Counted from the stretch's first letter, positions 51,516 through 61,176 are shown. The stretch: DNA of 64,000 nucleotides from Paenibacillus camerounensis (GCF_000723885.1 NZ_CCDG010000052.1:1-64000), one strand, 5' to 3'. Made by a program: numbers and translations. Notes: generated by a model from the letters alone, not told the origin.

Positions 51516-52700
51516 TTAAAAAGGCTGCCACATCAGCTTGCGTGCGGCGGCGTAACGCTCGGAGACATACGGCCAGTTGACCACCTTCCACCAGTCTTTA
51601 ATGTAATCGGCCCGGTTATTCTGGTGTTTAAGGTAATAGGCGTGCTCCCAGACGTCCAGCACCAGCAGCGGGACGACGTCCCACTGTGACAGATTCTGAT
51701 GCTTCTCGGCAGTCAGGATCTCCAGCCTGCGGCTGCGCGGGCTCCAGACCAGGAGGGCCCAGCCGCCGCCTTCAACCCTGTTGGCCGCCTCAGTGAACTG
51801 GTTCTTGAAGGCGTCGTAGCTGCCGAAGCTGCGTTCGATGGCATCCAGCAGGGCCCCTGTCGGGCGTCCCCCGCCCTGCGGAGACATGACATTCCAGAAG
51901 ATCGTATGCAGGTAATGGCCTGCCCCGTTAAAGGCAAGCTCCCGCTCCCAGTGCTTAACCAGATCGAAATCACCGCTCTTGCGGGCCTCAGCCAGCTTGA
52001 GCTCCGCCTTGTTCAGCCCGTCTACATAGCTCTGGTGGTGTTTGTCATGGTGAATGACCATTGTCTTCTCGTCAATGTAAGGCTCCAGCGCATTATAGGG
52101 ATAGGGAAGGGGCGGAAGGGTATGGCCGCCGATTGGGACCGAGCCCGGCTCACGCAGCTCCGGCAAGGAGGCTCCGAGGGCCTCCAGTCCGGGAACCTCC
52201 CGGGCCTCAGGCCAGAATACCGGCTCTTGCTGCCCGGGCTGGTCTATAGCCGCTTCCCGCATCATTCCAGTGATTTGTCCCGGAGCGCTCAGCGTTCCCA
52301 GTACAGCAAGGTAATACTCCGATTCGCGGATAATATGCAGAATCACTACGCCGGCCAAAGGCTGGCCCTTGACGGCCGGGCTGGTCTCCCGCAGAGCGTA
52401 CAGCTGGCGGATGAGTTCACGGGACTGTCCGCATGCGGTATGAACAAGCTGTCCGGTATCGTCAGCAAGCCCGGCGTGTCCGCCCGGGACAGGAACGAGT
52501 GAGACTTCGAGCAGTCTCCGCGCACTCTGCTCTGCGGCGACCAAAACAACAGCCCATTCTTCCAGCAGTTTAAGATAGGGCTCCTCCAGAGCGGGAACAA
52601 TTCCTTTGATAACCCCGGTATGCTCCTTCTCCTGGGTTTTCCAGACAATAATCTCCTCAAGAATACGCACAGGCAGCAGCGGCCCGTATATATACAGCAT
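51516..52700 (-). CDS. Fe/Mn superoxide dismutase with long N-terminal helical domain
   Basis: 394 residues, nearly twice a normal SOD. Residues about 1-165 form helices (ILEEIIVWKTQEKEHTGVIKG, AEQSARRLLEVSL, VVILHIIRESEYYLAVL) with His/Glu-rich faces, like a four-helix DUF2935-type bundle; a Pro/Glu-rich linker (165-192) follows; then a complete SOD (HTLPPLPYPYNALEPYID) with ligands H217, H265 and the D and H of [15 protein letters not shown]. Similar fused proteins are known as SodF in Bacillus. The start has GGAGG before it. A palindrome encloses its -10 box. Confidence 0.9.
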   Translation of the reverse strand: MLYIYGPLLPVRILEEIIVWKTQEKEHTGVIKGIVPALEEPYLKLLEEWAVVLVAAEQSARRLLEVSLVPVPGGHAGLADDTGQLVHTACGQSRELIRQLYALRETSPAVKGQPLAGVVILHIIRESEYYLAVLGTLSAPGQITGMMREAAIDQPGQQEPVFWPEAREVPGLEALGASLPELREPGSVPIGGHTLPPLPYPYNALEPYIDEKTMVIHHDKHHQSYVDGLNKAELKLAEARKSGDFDLVKHWERELAFNGAGHYLHTIFWNVMSPQGGGRPTGALLDAIERSFGSYDAFKNQFTEAANRVEGGGWALLVWSPRSRRLEILTAEKHQNLSQWDVVPLLVLDVWEHAYYLKHQNNRADYIKDWWKVVNWPYVSERYAAARKLMWQPF

Positions 52701-52731
52701 GGCTGGAAGACCTCCTGTCTTTAGCTCAATA

Positions 52732-52752
52732 ACGGTTCATTATATGAACCGT
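52732..52752. promoter_or_regulatory. perfect palindrome enclosing -10 box of extended SOD gene
   Basis: ACGGTTCAT (52732-52740) and ATGAACCGT (52744-52752) are exact complements around TAT. On the minus strand, TATAAT (52744-52739) sits at the centre, 38 bases before the SOD start codon, so a bound protein would block the promoter. Confidence 0.65.
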
Positions 52753-52848
52753 GAAATGAGAATATGAGAAGGATTCCAAGATCAGGCGAGGATTCTTTGT
52801 CAGCACCGCAGGGTGCTCTTTCCGGAAAAATAGGCAGCCTGACGACCC

Positions 52849-52890
52849 AAAAAGCGTGCAGGCCGGTATAATAACGGCGCTGCACGCTTT
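52849..52890 (-). terminator. terminator of the membrane-anchored hydrolase gene
   Basis: AAAGCGTGCA and TGCACGCTTT pair; the A run on the left is the T tail on the minus strand. Confidence 0.85.
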
Positions 52891-52906
52891 CTTAAGTGCT
52901 GGTTGT

Positions 52907-53947
52907 TTATTTGCTTGCAGCCCTGATTCCGCTGCCCTCCTGCAACTCTGCCAGCTGCACATTCCCGAGGAAAGCGGAGACACGGCGCAGATATTCACGG
53001 GGATGCTCGCGGAACAGCAGCTCATGATGGCTGTCCTCTATAATCCATGAATCGGAATAGGGATTGCTCTGATTGGCTGCCAGCTCCTCGGCAATCGGAT
53101 AGGGCGCCTTATCATCCTTCGTGCCGTGCATGAACAGGATCGGGAACGGATAATCCTCCTTTTTGACTTGGCTGTAAGGAATCTGATTCAGTCCCGTACC
53201 GTTCAGCACCGGGAACAGCAGCTCCATGATTTCCAGGGAGGGCTGGCGGGGCAGGTCAATATTCTGCTTGATATTATGATAAAGCGTATCCGGCTCCAGC
53301 AGGAACGTGCTGTCCAGAATCATGGCATCGACGTCTTCTGTGACAAGCCCGGCCTGAAGCGCAGTGCCTGCGCCCATGGAGAAGCCCCAGACTACAATCT
53401 CACGGGCACCCCGTTCTTTGGCGAAATTAATCGCACCGAGCAGCTGCTGGGACTCTTTTTTGCCGCCGGTAGCTATATCCTTGTTAACCTGGGCGGCAAA
53501 GCCGTAATCGAACATGACGACATTAAAGTTCAGGCTGTGCGCGTAATGGACCAGATCATACATGGGAACCCAGGTTTCCTCGCGGTTCGCGCCGTAGCCA
53601 TGGCTGAACACGATTGTCTTGGTGGAGCCTTCAGACGGAATGTACCAGCCCTGCATCGTGCGGCTGCCGTCGAGCGCCGGGAAGTTCACATCCTCATATT
53701 CCAGCCCCTTGGCAATCATGGGTGTGGAATAGAGCGGGGCTACTGTCGGGTTAGACAGCACCCAGGCGATATAGGCATGAAGTGCAATAAAACAGAAGAC
53801 AAAAAAGAAAAAGACCGATAACAGCAGTGCTACAACAATATGCTTGAAACGGATCATCCGCAGAGAAATCTGATGTGCTGCATCCGGCTTTTGCTTATCA
53901 GGCTTGTGTGAGACCGGCGGGCCGGTACGGAGAGTTGCCAGATCCAT
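52907..53947 (-). CDS. membrane-anchored alpha/beta hydrolase (YqkD-like)
   Basis: About 346 residues from ATG 53947 (AGGAG nine bases upstream; GTG 53956 overlaps it). One N-terminal membrane helix (about 32-55) with a cytoplasmic basic tail; then the hydrolase domain: TIVFSHGYGANREETW, nucleophile elbow WGFSMGAGTAL, acid region LFMHGTKDDKAPY, and histidine in IEDSHHELL. Probably faces outside the membrane. Similar to YqkD. Substrate unknown. Confidence 0.88.
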   Translation of the reverse strand: MDLATLRTGPPVSHKPDKQKPDAAHQISLRMIRFKHIVVALLLSVFFFFVFCFIALHAYIAWVLSNPTVAPLYSTPMIAKGLEYEDVNFPALDGSRTMQGWYIPSEGSTKTIVFSHGYGANREETWVPMYDLVHYAHSLNFNVVMFDYGFAAQVNKDIATGGKKESQQLLGAINFAKERGAREIVVWGFSMGAGTALQAGLVTEDVDAMILDSTFLLEPDTLYHNIKQNIDLPRQPSLEIMELLFPVLNGTGLNQIPYSQVKKEDYPFPILFMHGTKDDKAPYPIAEELAANQSNPYSDSWIIEDSHHELLFREHPREYLRRVSAFLGNVQLAELQEGSGIRAASK

Positions 53948-54138
53948 AATGTCCACTCCTAAAATAATAATTCATATATTTAATCGTAGGTTCCAGGCCA
54001 TGCAAAGTCAATGAATTCGCCGCTTTTGTAATGTAAATGTAAACTGCGACCCAGGCTTTTCCGGTAGCTTTATTATGCTGGACTTTCTCCGGACTTTTGC
54101 TCTAAGATAGAGTTGACTATGTAGAATAATGTAACCGG

Positions 54139-54155
54139 GTTTCATTTAATGAAAC
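54139..54155. promoter_or_regulatory. 17-bp palindrome GTTTCATTTAATGAAAC, candidate IclR operator
   Basis: GTTTCATT-T-AATGAAAC is a perfect palindrome 18 bases before the IclR start. A near-identical palindrome, GTTTCATCTGATGAAAC, lies in the acnA leader at 59812. Confidence 0.7.
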
Positions 54156-54173
54156 AGGTAAGGGGAGAATAAT

Positions 54174-54917
54174 GTGGAGGACCGGAAGCTGACTGTTCGC
54201 GCTGTAGAAAGGGCGCTGGATATATTACTGTGCTTTACCCAGGAGAGCGATTTGAGCCTTACAGAGATTGCTGGGAAAATCAGTCTGCACAAAAGCACAG
54301 TGCACCGCCTGCTGACGACGCTTGAGGAAAAAGGATTTCTGCTTCGCAATGAAGGGACGGATAAATACCGGCTTGGCATCCGGATCTGGGAGCTGTCCAC
54401 CCACCTGCCGACCCTTGATGAGCCCGCGGTGCTGCTGCTTCCGGCAATGGAACGGCTGCGTGACCGGCTTGGAGAGACCGTCAGCCTGTACCTGCGTGAT
54501 GATCTGGAGCGTGTACGGATTCAGGCCGTCCAGAGTCATCAGGCTATCCGGCGTGTAGCGCAGATCGGAGCCCGTCTGCCGCTGTCTGTAGGTGCTTCCA
54601 GCAAGGTGCTGGCTGCCTATGCGCCATCTGAGATTCAGGTGCGGCTGCTGGCTGATCCCTCCTGGCCGGAGAGCGTCGACCGCAGCCTTTATCTGGAGCA
54701 GCTGAGAGAGATTACACGCCGCGGATACGCGACCAGCTTCGAGGAGCGCGAGCCGGGAGCAGCTGCGGTAGCTGTTCCGATTGTCGGGCGCACCGGCAAG
54801 GTTGCAGCGGCGCTGTCCCTTTCAGGCCCCGTCAGCAGGCTGTCACAGGAGACGCTGCAGCAGTATGCTGTCATTCTTGCAGAAAATGCCGCTGAGATGG
54901 GTCTTATGATTGGATAA
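54174..54917 (+). CDS. IclR family transcriptional regulator
   Basis: 247 residues. N-terminal winged helix LTVRAVERALDILLCFTQESDLSLTEIAGKISLHKSTVHRLLTTLEEKGFL, linker helix, and the C-terminal effector domain (about 80-245) with ARLPLSVGASSKVLAAYAP and GAAAVAVPIVGRTGKVAAALSLSGPV. GTG start after GGGGAG. Likely autoregulated at the palindrome just upstream; the same site in the acnA leader suggests it also controls aconitase. Effector unknown, perhaps a C2-C6 organic acid as in other family members. Confidence 0.94.
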   Translation: MEDRKLTVRAVERALDILLCFTQESDLSLTEIAGKISLHKSTVHRLLTTLEEKGFLLRNEGTDKYRLGIRIWELSTHLPTLDEPAVLLLPAMERLRDRLGETVSLYLRDDLERVRIQAVQSHQAIRRVAQIGARLPLSVGASSKVLAAYAPSEIQVRLLADPSWPESVDRSLYLEQLREITRRGYATSFEEREPGAAAVAVPIVGRTGKVAAALSLSGPVSRLSQETLQQYAVILAENAAEMGLMIG

Positions 54918-55075
54918 CTGTTAATTATTTTTCAGGGCCGGAATTTCCGTTATGGAAGCGTTTAATTAGGGTATATAAAAAGTAAACGTCAGACAAAACC
55001 GGAGTGATATGCCAATTAGGAATAATATCTATCCGATTTAGCACTGGCGTTCTTTTTTTTATACTTGATGAAAAA

Positions 55076-55104
55076 TTGTATCTGCGCCCAAAATGAACTA
55101 TGAT
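55076..55104 (+). promoter_or_regulatory. candidate promoter of the PocR/LuxR gene
   Basis: TTGTAT (55076-55081), 17 bases, TATGAT (55099-55104). The -35 is weak. Confidence 0.35.
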
Positions 55105-55186
55105 AAAAAGCTATATATAGGAAAGCAGGAAATGGCGATTTGCGCATGTATATGTTCTTTGCTAATTCCGGGCATGGGGTGATTCT

Positions 55187-56956
55187 ATGATTGCGGCAGT
55201 ACCAGACACGTTAATGGAAGAGATTCAGCAGCTGCAGGATACGTTCGGCGCTGCTGCGGATCAGGCTATCGTGCTGACCGACAAGGACGGTTGCTTCATT
55301 ACTTCACCGGCAACTCCCGGCACGCTTTTCAAGGAGATGCTGGATTCGCTGCAAGACACTTCCCGCGGCTGTGAACGGCTGCTGCACCGGCTGGGGGACT
55401 CACAAGATCCTGCCGTGATGGAATGGGTTCCCGGATTAAAGTATGCTGTTACTCCGCTGGCTGCAGGGTACGGCCGGGTCTATTATTTATGGTCTGGGCT
55501 CTATATGGTGCAGGGGACCAAGGAGCAGGTGCTGGCTGTGTTCGAAGCAAGGATGCAGAATCACCCTGCCTACGGCCGGCTGATATCCAGTCTCCGTGCT
55601 ATGCCGGAAATTAGCGGGGAGCGGATAACGGAAATCGGGAAAAGCATTTCGGTGCTTGCCCGCATCATATGTAAGCTGCTGGCCGGATGGGTGCCGAAAC
55701 CGCAGAAAGATCGGAACGGCCGACCTTTTAACGGTGTCCCGGAGCAGCTGGGCATGGAAGGGGTACTGCGCCTTAAGGAAGCGGCTGAGGATCTCCAGCG
55801 TGCCGGATCGCTAGAGGAGCTTGGGAAGCAGCTGCTGGATGTGGTGACGGGTCAGCCCTTCCCTCAGTCTCAGGTGCTGGTGCTGTTCCAGAACGGGGAT
55901 CATGCCGCCCATACATACTACGCAAGAGGCTGGACGCCGGAATCCGGCGATTATTACGTAAGGGATCTGGAATCCCGCTATTCCCCGCAGTCTTTTCTGT
56001 CCTCTGCAATTATTCATGAAGCAGCGGGGGGACTTATTCTGCTGGAATGCCCGCTGCTGGCCGGTAATGAATTTAGAGGGATTCTCTCTGTCGGTTTCAG
56101 GCAGCTGAGGGAAGCCGAGCAATGGATAATCCAGCTGGAGACGGTAGCGGGACTGGCCGGGTGGGCCATCCGTCTGATTGAAAAGGACAGCAGATACTGG
56201 AAGCAGTCCGGGGTATTCCTGGCGAGCTTACGGGAATATTTGCAGAATAACAATATCCCGCTCCAGTATTTGTCACTGGATGCTTCAGAGCTGGCCCGTG
56301 ATTTTGCCCGCTATCAGGAGCGCCCGGAGGCTGAAGCGGAGCTGGTGAGCCGCGCTTGTCTGCTTGCTCCGTTCCGCAGTGATCTTCTTGGCGAATACGG
56401 ATTTTTTGCAAAGGAGCTTGAACTGCTGAAACAGGTGGACAGGCTGCGCTTACCCGAATGTTCACAGGAACGGGCAGTCCTGCCGCCGGCAGTCCAGCTT
56501 CTGGCTCTTGTCCTGCACCATATGAGCGGACAGGCAGAACGCAAGCATCCAGGCGGACCGCCGCTGAAATGGATCGACTATTCCCGCTTCAGTCCGGAGC
56601 CTGACATGACAACTGCGGTTGAAGATGAGCCGCGCACATCGTTTGAGCGCTTTCTGCAGAGCCGTGCCTATTCCAGGCCTAAGAAGCGGGCGGTTACAGG
56701 ATCAAGGCTGCTGGACAGTGCTGCGCTGACACTTCCGAAAGAGGAATGGGGCATCTCACCGCGCGAGGAAGAGGTGCTGGAGCTGATTGTGCACGGCAAG
56801 ACGAACAAAGAGATTGCCGGCGCCTTGTTTATCAGTGAGCATACCGTCAAAAACCATCTAAGCCGTATTTTCAATAAAATGAATGTGACCGACCGCTCAC
56901 AGATTATTGCACTCATCTATAAAGTGATCCTGAATTCGGAGCGGATTGAGATCTAG
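55187..56956 (+). CDS. LuxR-type regulator with PocR-like sensory and GAF-like domains
   Basis: 589 residues. N-terminal LQDTFGAAADQAIVLTDKDGCFITSP (about 12-40) is typical of the PocR ligand-binding domain; CERLLHRLGD follows where PocR domains have a conserved Cys. A GAF-like domain (about 190-330) and a helical linker precede a C-terminal HTH: WGISPREEEVLELIVHGKTNKEIAGALFISEHTVKNHLSRIFNKM (residues about 525-570). PocR proteins usually sense propanediol or related diols, but no such catabolic genes are adjacent. Transcribed alone. Confidence 0.85.
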   Translation: MIAAVPDTLMEEIQQLQDTFGAAADQAIVLTDKDGCFITSPATPGTLFKEMLDSLQDTSRGCERLLHRLGDSQDPAVMEWVPGLKYAVTPLAAGYGRVYYLWSGLYMVQGTKEQVLAVFEARMQNHPAYGRLISSLRAMPEISGERITEIGKSISVLARIICKLLAGWVPKPQKDRNGRPFNGVPEQLGMEGVLRLKEAAEDLQRAGSLEELGKQLLDVVTGQPFPQSQVLVLFQNGDHAAHTYYARGWTPESGDYYVRDLESRYSPQSFLSSAIIHEAAGGLILLECPLLAGNEFRGILSVGFRQLREAEQWIIQLETVAGLAGWAIRLIEKDSRYWKQSGVFLASLREYLQNNNIPLQYLSLDASELARDFARYQERPEAEAELVSRACLLAPFRSDLLGEYGFFAKELELLKQVDRLRLPECSQERAVLPPAVQLLALVLHHMSGQAERKHPGGPPLKWIDYSRFSPEPDMTTAVEDEPRTSFERFLQSRAYSRPKKRAVTGSRLLDSAALTLPKEEWGISPREEEVLELIVHGKTNKEIAGALFISEHTVKNHLSRIFNKMNVTDRSQIIALIYKVILNSERIEI

Positions 56957-56969
56957 CAGGTCCGATAAA

Positions 56970-57014
56970 TAAACAGCCCCCGCTGCATCCTCAGAATGCA
57001 GCGGGGGCTGTTTA
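56970..57014. terminator. bidirectional terminator
   Basis: AAACAGCCCCCGCTGCA and its exact complement with a 9-base loop; shared by the LuxR-type gene and acnA. Confidence 0.92.
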
Positions 57015-57052
57015 AATCTAATCCGGTCGGGAGGCCGGATTATTTAAGATGT

Positions 57053-59797
57053 CTATTCAACAGGCAGAGCTGTTTCTGAAGCGGTAGCGTCAGCCAGCAT
57101 CTGGCGGAGTACCGTTTGCAGAATACCCCCATTGCGGTAGTAGTCAATATCCACTGTACTGTCCAGCCGCGCGATGACCGGGAACTCGAACTGTGTACCG
57201 TCTTCGCGGGTAGCTGTAACCGTCAGCTCCTGACCCGGGAGCACATAGTTGTCTAGACCGGTAATATTGAAGGTCTCGCGTCCGGTCAGCCCCATGCTGC
57301 TCCAGCCGTGGCCTTCCTGGAACTGCAGCGGCAGTACGCCCATGCCGACCAGGTTGCTGCGGTGAATCCGCTCGAAGCTCTCGGCGATAACCGCCTTGAC
57401 ACCCAGCAGCAATGTGCCTTTGGCTGCCCAGTCACGCGAGCTGCCTGTGCCGTATTCCTTGCCGGCAATGACGACCAGATTCTGGCCGGCCGACTGGTAC
57501 AGCATGGAAGCGTCGTAGATGGACATGACTTCTTCGCTTGGCAGGAAGGTGGTCACGCCGCCCTCTGTTCCCGGAGCAACTGCATTACGGATCCGGATGT
57601 TGGCGAATGTGCCGCGCATCATCACTTCATGATTCCCGCGGCGTGAGCCGTAGGAGTTGAAGTCAGCGCGTTCCACACCGTGGCTGCGCAGATATTCTCC
57701 GGCAGGTCCGGAGGTGGAGATGTTACCCGCCGGCGAGATGTGGTCTGTTGTGACGGAATCGCCCAGCAGAGCCAGCACGCGTGCATTGGTAACGTCCTTA
57801 ATATCGCCGATGCCGTCAGCAAGGTTCTCGAAGAACGGCGGATTCTGGATGTAGGTGGAGTTGTCATCCCACTCATACAGCTCGCCTTCAGGTACAGGAA
57901 TAGCATTCCAGCGTTCATTGGCGGTGAACACATTCTCATATTTGCGGCGGAACATTTCCGGACTTAGTGAGACTCCGATGGCTTCGCGGATCTCGGCAGA
58001 TGTCGGCCAGATATCCTTCAGGAACACAGGCTCTCCCTGCGGGTCGTAGCCGAGCGGTTCTGTCTGCAGGTCAATATTAACCGTGCCGGCCAGGGCATAA
58101 GCCACAACGAGCGGCGGTGAAGCCAGATAGTTGGCCTTGACCTGGGCATGCACGCGGCCTTCGAAGTTACGGTTACCGGATATTACAGCGGCTACCGTCA
58201 TATCATTGTCAGTGATAGCCTGGCTGACTTCATCCGGCAGCGGGCCGGAGTTGCCGATGCAGGTCGCGCAGCCGTAGCCGGCCAGATAGAAGCCGAGTGC
58301 CTCAAGCGGCTTAAGCAGATCAGCCTTCTCCAGATATTCGGTGACGACGAGGGAGCCCGGAGTCAAGCTGCTTTTCACATAACCCGGTTTGGTCAGACCG
58401 CGTTCTACAGCCTTCTTCGCCAGCAGCCCCGCACCGAGCATTACGCTTGGGTTAGAGGTGTTCGTACAGCTGGTGATTGCGGCAATAACTACGGCTCCTG
58501 TACCCATCTTGCTGGTGCTTCCGTTCTTGTGCTGCACTTCTACCACTTCGGCGATCTTCTCATCGCTGAGGCCGTAGCCGCCTTTATCGACAGGTGTGCG
58601 GATGATGCCTTCAAAATTCTCCTTCATGTGTGACAGCTCGACACGGTCCTGCGGACGTTTAGGTCCGGCCAGGGATGGAACCACAGATGCCAGATCAAGC
58701 TCGATCACATCGCTGAACTGCGGATCAGGGGTGTCGGAAGTACGGAACATGCCCTGTGCCTTATAGTAATCACTGACCAGCTCTACCAGTTCATCCGGAC
58801 GGCCGGTGCTGCGCAGGTAGGCCAGCGTTTCTTCGTCTACAGGGAAGAAGCCGATGGTTGCCCCGTACTCAGGCGCCATGTTAGCGACAGTAGCGCGGTC
58901 AGCCAGGCTGATGTTAGCCAGACCCGGGCCGTAGAATTCGACGAACTTGCCGACAACGCCCTTCTTGCGGAGCATCTGGGTAACTGTCAGTGCAAGGTCA
59001 GTTGCCGTAGCCCCTTCCATCAGACTGCCGGTAAGCTTGAAGCCGACAACCTCAGGTGTGACAAAATAAAGCGGCTGTCCCAGCATCCCTGCTTCTGCCT
59101 CGATCCCGCCGACACCCCAGCCGACAACGCCGAGGCCGTTGATCATGGTAGTGTGGGAGTCCGTACCGACCAGGGAATCCGGATAGACTACAGTCTCACC
59201 GTCAACAGTCTTGGTGGCAGCTACTGAAGCCAGGTACTCCAGGTTGACCTGGTGCACGATTCCGGTTGCCGGAGGAACGGCGCGGAAGTTGTTAAATGCC
59301 GTCTGCGCCCAGCGCAGGAAGCGGTAGCGCTCCTCATTGCGTTCAAATTCGACATTCATATTATATTCAAGTGCATCGGCTGTGCCGAATGCATCAACCA
59401 TGACGGAATGGTCAATAACAAGATCAACCGGAACGAGCGGATTGATCTTCTTCGGATCTCCGCCGGCCTTCTTGACGGTATCGCGCATAGCCGCCAGATC
59501 GACTACCACCGGGACACCGGTGAAATCCTGCAGCACGATGCGCGCCGGAATAAACGGAATTTCCTTGTTGCGGTCAATGCCGCCGGACCATCCGGCCAGC
59601 TGCTTCACATGCTCTTCTGTGATTGCCCGTCCGTCATACTGGCGGACAGCAGCCTCCAGCAGCACTTTAATGGAAAAGGGCAGGGAGGATATGTCGCCCA
59701 CACCTTGTTGTTCAAGGGAATTCAGATCATAGTAGCGGTAGAATTTGCCGCCTGATTTCAGGCTCTTGGACAGTGAAAAATGGTCCTTGCTTGGCAT
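57053..59797 (-). CDS. acnA: aconitate hydratase
   Basis: 914 residues. Iron-sulfur ligands in SCTNTSNP, and [44 protein letters not shown], and the swivel domain [31 protein letters not shown], each cited in part. Converts citrate to isocitrate in the TCA cycle; AcnA-type enzymes also bind RNA. AAGGAGG seven bases before ATG 59797 sets the start; an upstream in-frame ATG at 59833 lies before an operator-like palindrome. Confidence 0.97.
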   Translation of the reverse strand: MPSKDHFSLSKSLKSGGKFYRYYDLNSLEQQGVGDISSLPFSIKVLLEAAVRQYDGRAITEEHVKQLAGWSGGIDRNKEIPFIPARIVLQDFTGVPVVVDLAAMRDTVKKAGGDPKKINPLVPVDLVIDHSVMVDAFGTADALEYNMNVEFERNEERYRFLRWAQTAFNNFRAVPPATGIVHQVNLEYLASVAATKTVDGETVVYPDSLVGTDSHTTMINGLGVVGWGVGGIEAEAGMLGQPLYFVTPEVVGFKLTGSLMEGATATDLALTVTQMLRKKGVVGKFVEFYGPGLANISLADRATVANMAPEYGATIGFFPVDEETLAYLRSTGRPDELVELVSDYYKAQGMFRTSDTPDPQFSDVIELDLASVVPSLAGPKRPQDRVELSHMKENFEGIIRTPVDKGGYGLSDEKIAEVVEVQHKNGSTSKMGTGAVVIAAITSCTNTSNPSVMLGAGLLAKKAVERGLTKPGYVKSSLTPGSLVVTEYLEKADLLKPLEALGFYLAGYGCATCIGNSGPLPDEVSQAITDNDMTVAAVISGNRNFEGRVHAQVKANYLASPPLVVAYALAGTVNIDLQTEPLGYDPQGEPVFLKDIWPTSAEIREAIGVSLSPEMFRRKYENVFTANERWNAIPVPEGELYEWDDNSTYIQNPPFFENLADGIGDIKDVTNARVLALLGDSVTTDHISPAGNISTSGPAGEYLRSHGVERADFNSYGSRRGNHEVMMRGTFANIRIRNAVAPGTEGGVTTFLPSEEVMSIYDASMLYQSAGQNLVVIAGKEYGTGSSRDWAAKGTLLLGVKAVIAESFERIHRSNLVGMGVLPLQFQEGHGWSSMGLTGRETFNITGLDNYVLPGQELTVTATREDGTQFEFPVIARLDSTVDIDYYRNGGILQTVLRQMLADATASETALPVE

Positions 59798-59811
59798 ATA
59801 TGCGCCTCCTT

Positions 59812-59828
59812 GTTTCATCTGATGAAAC
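59812..59828. promoter_or_regulatory. 17-bp palindrome GTTTCATCTGATGAAAC in the acnA leader
   Basis: GTTTCATC-T-GATGAAAC is a perfect palindrome directly upstream of the acnA ribosome binding site, roughly +20 to +36 from the predicted start of transcription. It matches the palindrome in front of the IclR gene at 15 of 17 positions. Confidence 0.7.
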
Positions 59829-59853
59829 TCCATTTCAAATTTCGTATATATAA

Positions 59854-59882
59854 AGTATAACGGTTACATAGATGAGAGTAAA
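59854..59882 (-). promoter_or_regulatory. sigma-A-like promoter of acnA
   Basis: On the minus strand TTTACT (59882-59877), 17 bases, TATACT (59859-59854), 57 bases upstream of the start codon. Confidence 0.6.
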
Positions 59883-60128
59883 GTTTTTTTTGCTGCTTAA
59901 TTCGCCCAATTTTACCTGCGCTTTCGCTTCATTTCCCCGGCTTGTACTATGTGAAATCATACACATTAGCACAGTCTGCTGATTGCCTGAAGCCTGCCGT
60001 AATAACGGAATTAGCAGCCGGTCTTCCCCTGACGATTTTACCGCCCTCTGCCTGTTTCCGTCTGTATAGCATTACCTTTCCGCACATATACATAGGACAG
60101 CAGCCAAACAGGGAAAGGCGGTTATGAG
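59883..60128. other. intergenic region between divergent acnA and amidase genes
   Basis: I see no gene, repeat or strong stem here beyond the acnA promoter at its left edge. No clear promoter for the amidase gene was found. Confidence 0.5.
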
Positions 60129-61157
60129 ATGGAGCAGGCGTGGAAAAAAAGTCTGTTTGCTTATGTTGATCTGTTGAATAAAGGACGGGTCGCTCCGGCC
60201 TATGCACAGGGACAGGGTACAGTGAAGGACATGCGGTTTCACAAAATGCAGGGTGAGCGCTCGCGCCGTCTTGCTCAGTGGTATGAAAGCCGGAGCATAA
60301 CACCGCTGCGCGGAGAGACCGGTGTGCGGACGCTGCGGACGGTGCGGCAGAACCCCGGTGAGATTATAGCAGATGTAGCCCTGCACAGTGCGCTGTATTA
60401 TGAAAAGGGCGGTATCACGCACCGTGAGGATAAGATTGAAACCGAGCGGCTTACCTTTGTGCAGGCAGGAGCCGGCTGGGAGATTATTAACATCGAGCGC
60501 AGTGTCCCTGAGCGAAGCTCGAAGCGCGGGGCGGGAGAGGCGGAGCCGTCACTGCGGCTGTCCAAATGGGGTGAGGTGCTGCCTGCCCCGCAGCCGTCAC
60601 AGCCGCTGCTGAACCGCAGAATTCTGCGCGGAACCGCAGGCTCAAGAGAGGTCCGTTACCGCCGTGAGGAGGCGGCAGCCTATGCTGACCGCTGGTGGAA
60701 GGACGGCAACCCGGAATTTGAGGTTTTTGACGTCGACTGCACCAATTACGTCTCCCAATGTCTCTTTGCAGGGGGAGCGCCTATCAACTATACTGGTAAA
60801 AGAGAAATGGGCTGGTGGTACAAAGGCTACAATGGAGCCCAGGAATGGTGGAGCTTCAGCTGGGCTGTGTCGGACAGTCTTGGGCGGTATCTGGGCGGCC
60901 AGCGCAGCAGCGGACTGCGTGCCGAAGCTGTAGAGCGTCCGGACCAGCTGAGTCTGGGTGATGTCATCCTGTATGACTGGGACGGCAACGGACACTATCA
61001 GCACAGCACCGTTGTTACCGCCTTTGATGCGGATGGAATGCCGCTTGTGAACGCAAGAACGGTATCAAGCCGTCACCGCTATTGGGATTATCGCGATTCC
61101 TATGCATGGACCGACAGAACGGCCTACCGTTTTTTTCATATTAATGACTACTTATAA
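60129..61157 (+). CDS. amidase domain (Amidase_6-like) protein, no signal peptide
   Basis: 342 residues. The C-terminal half carries the papain-like core of the putative amidase family: AAAYADRWWKDGNPEF, catalytic Cys in FDVDCTNYVSQCLFAGG, WWSFSWAVSD, and His in GNGHYQHSTVVTAF. The N-terminal 150 residues are basic and helical without a signal peptide or membrane helix. AAAGGCGG precedes the ATG. Family members occur in spore formers as cell-wall or spore-related hydrolases; target unknown. Followed 19 bases later by ddl. Confidence 0.88.
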   Translation: MEQAWKKSLFAYVDLLNKGRVAPAYAQGQGTVKDMRFHKMQGERSRRLAQWYESRSITPLRGETGVRTLRTVRQNPGEIIADVALHSALYYEKGGITHREDKIETERLTFVQAGAGWEIINIERSVPERSSKRGAGEAEPSLRLSKWGEVLPAPQPSQPLLNRRILRGTAGSREVRYRREEAAAYADRWWKDGNPEFEVFDVDCTNYVSQCLFAGGAPINYTGKREMGWWYKGYNGAQEWWSFSWAVSDSLGRYLGGQRSSGLRAEAVERPDQLSLGDVILYDWDGNGHYQHSTVVTAFDADGMPLVNARTVSSRHRYWDYRDSYAWTDRTAYRFFHINDYL

Positions 61158-61176
61158 TTCAGAAAGAGGTTAGGGC

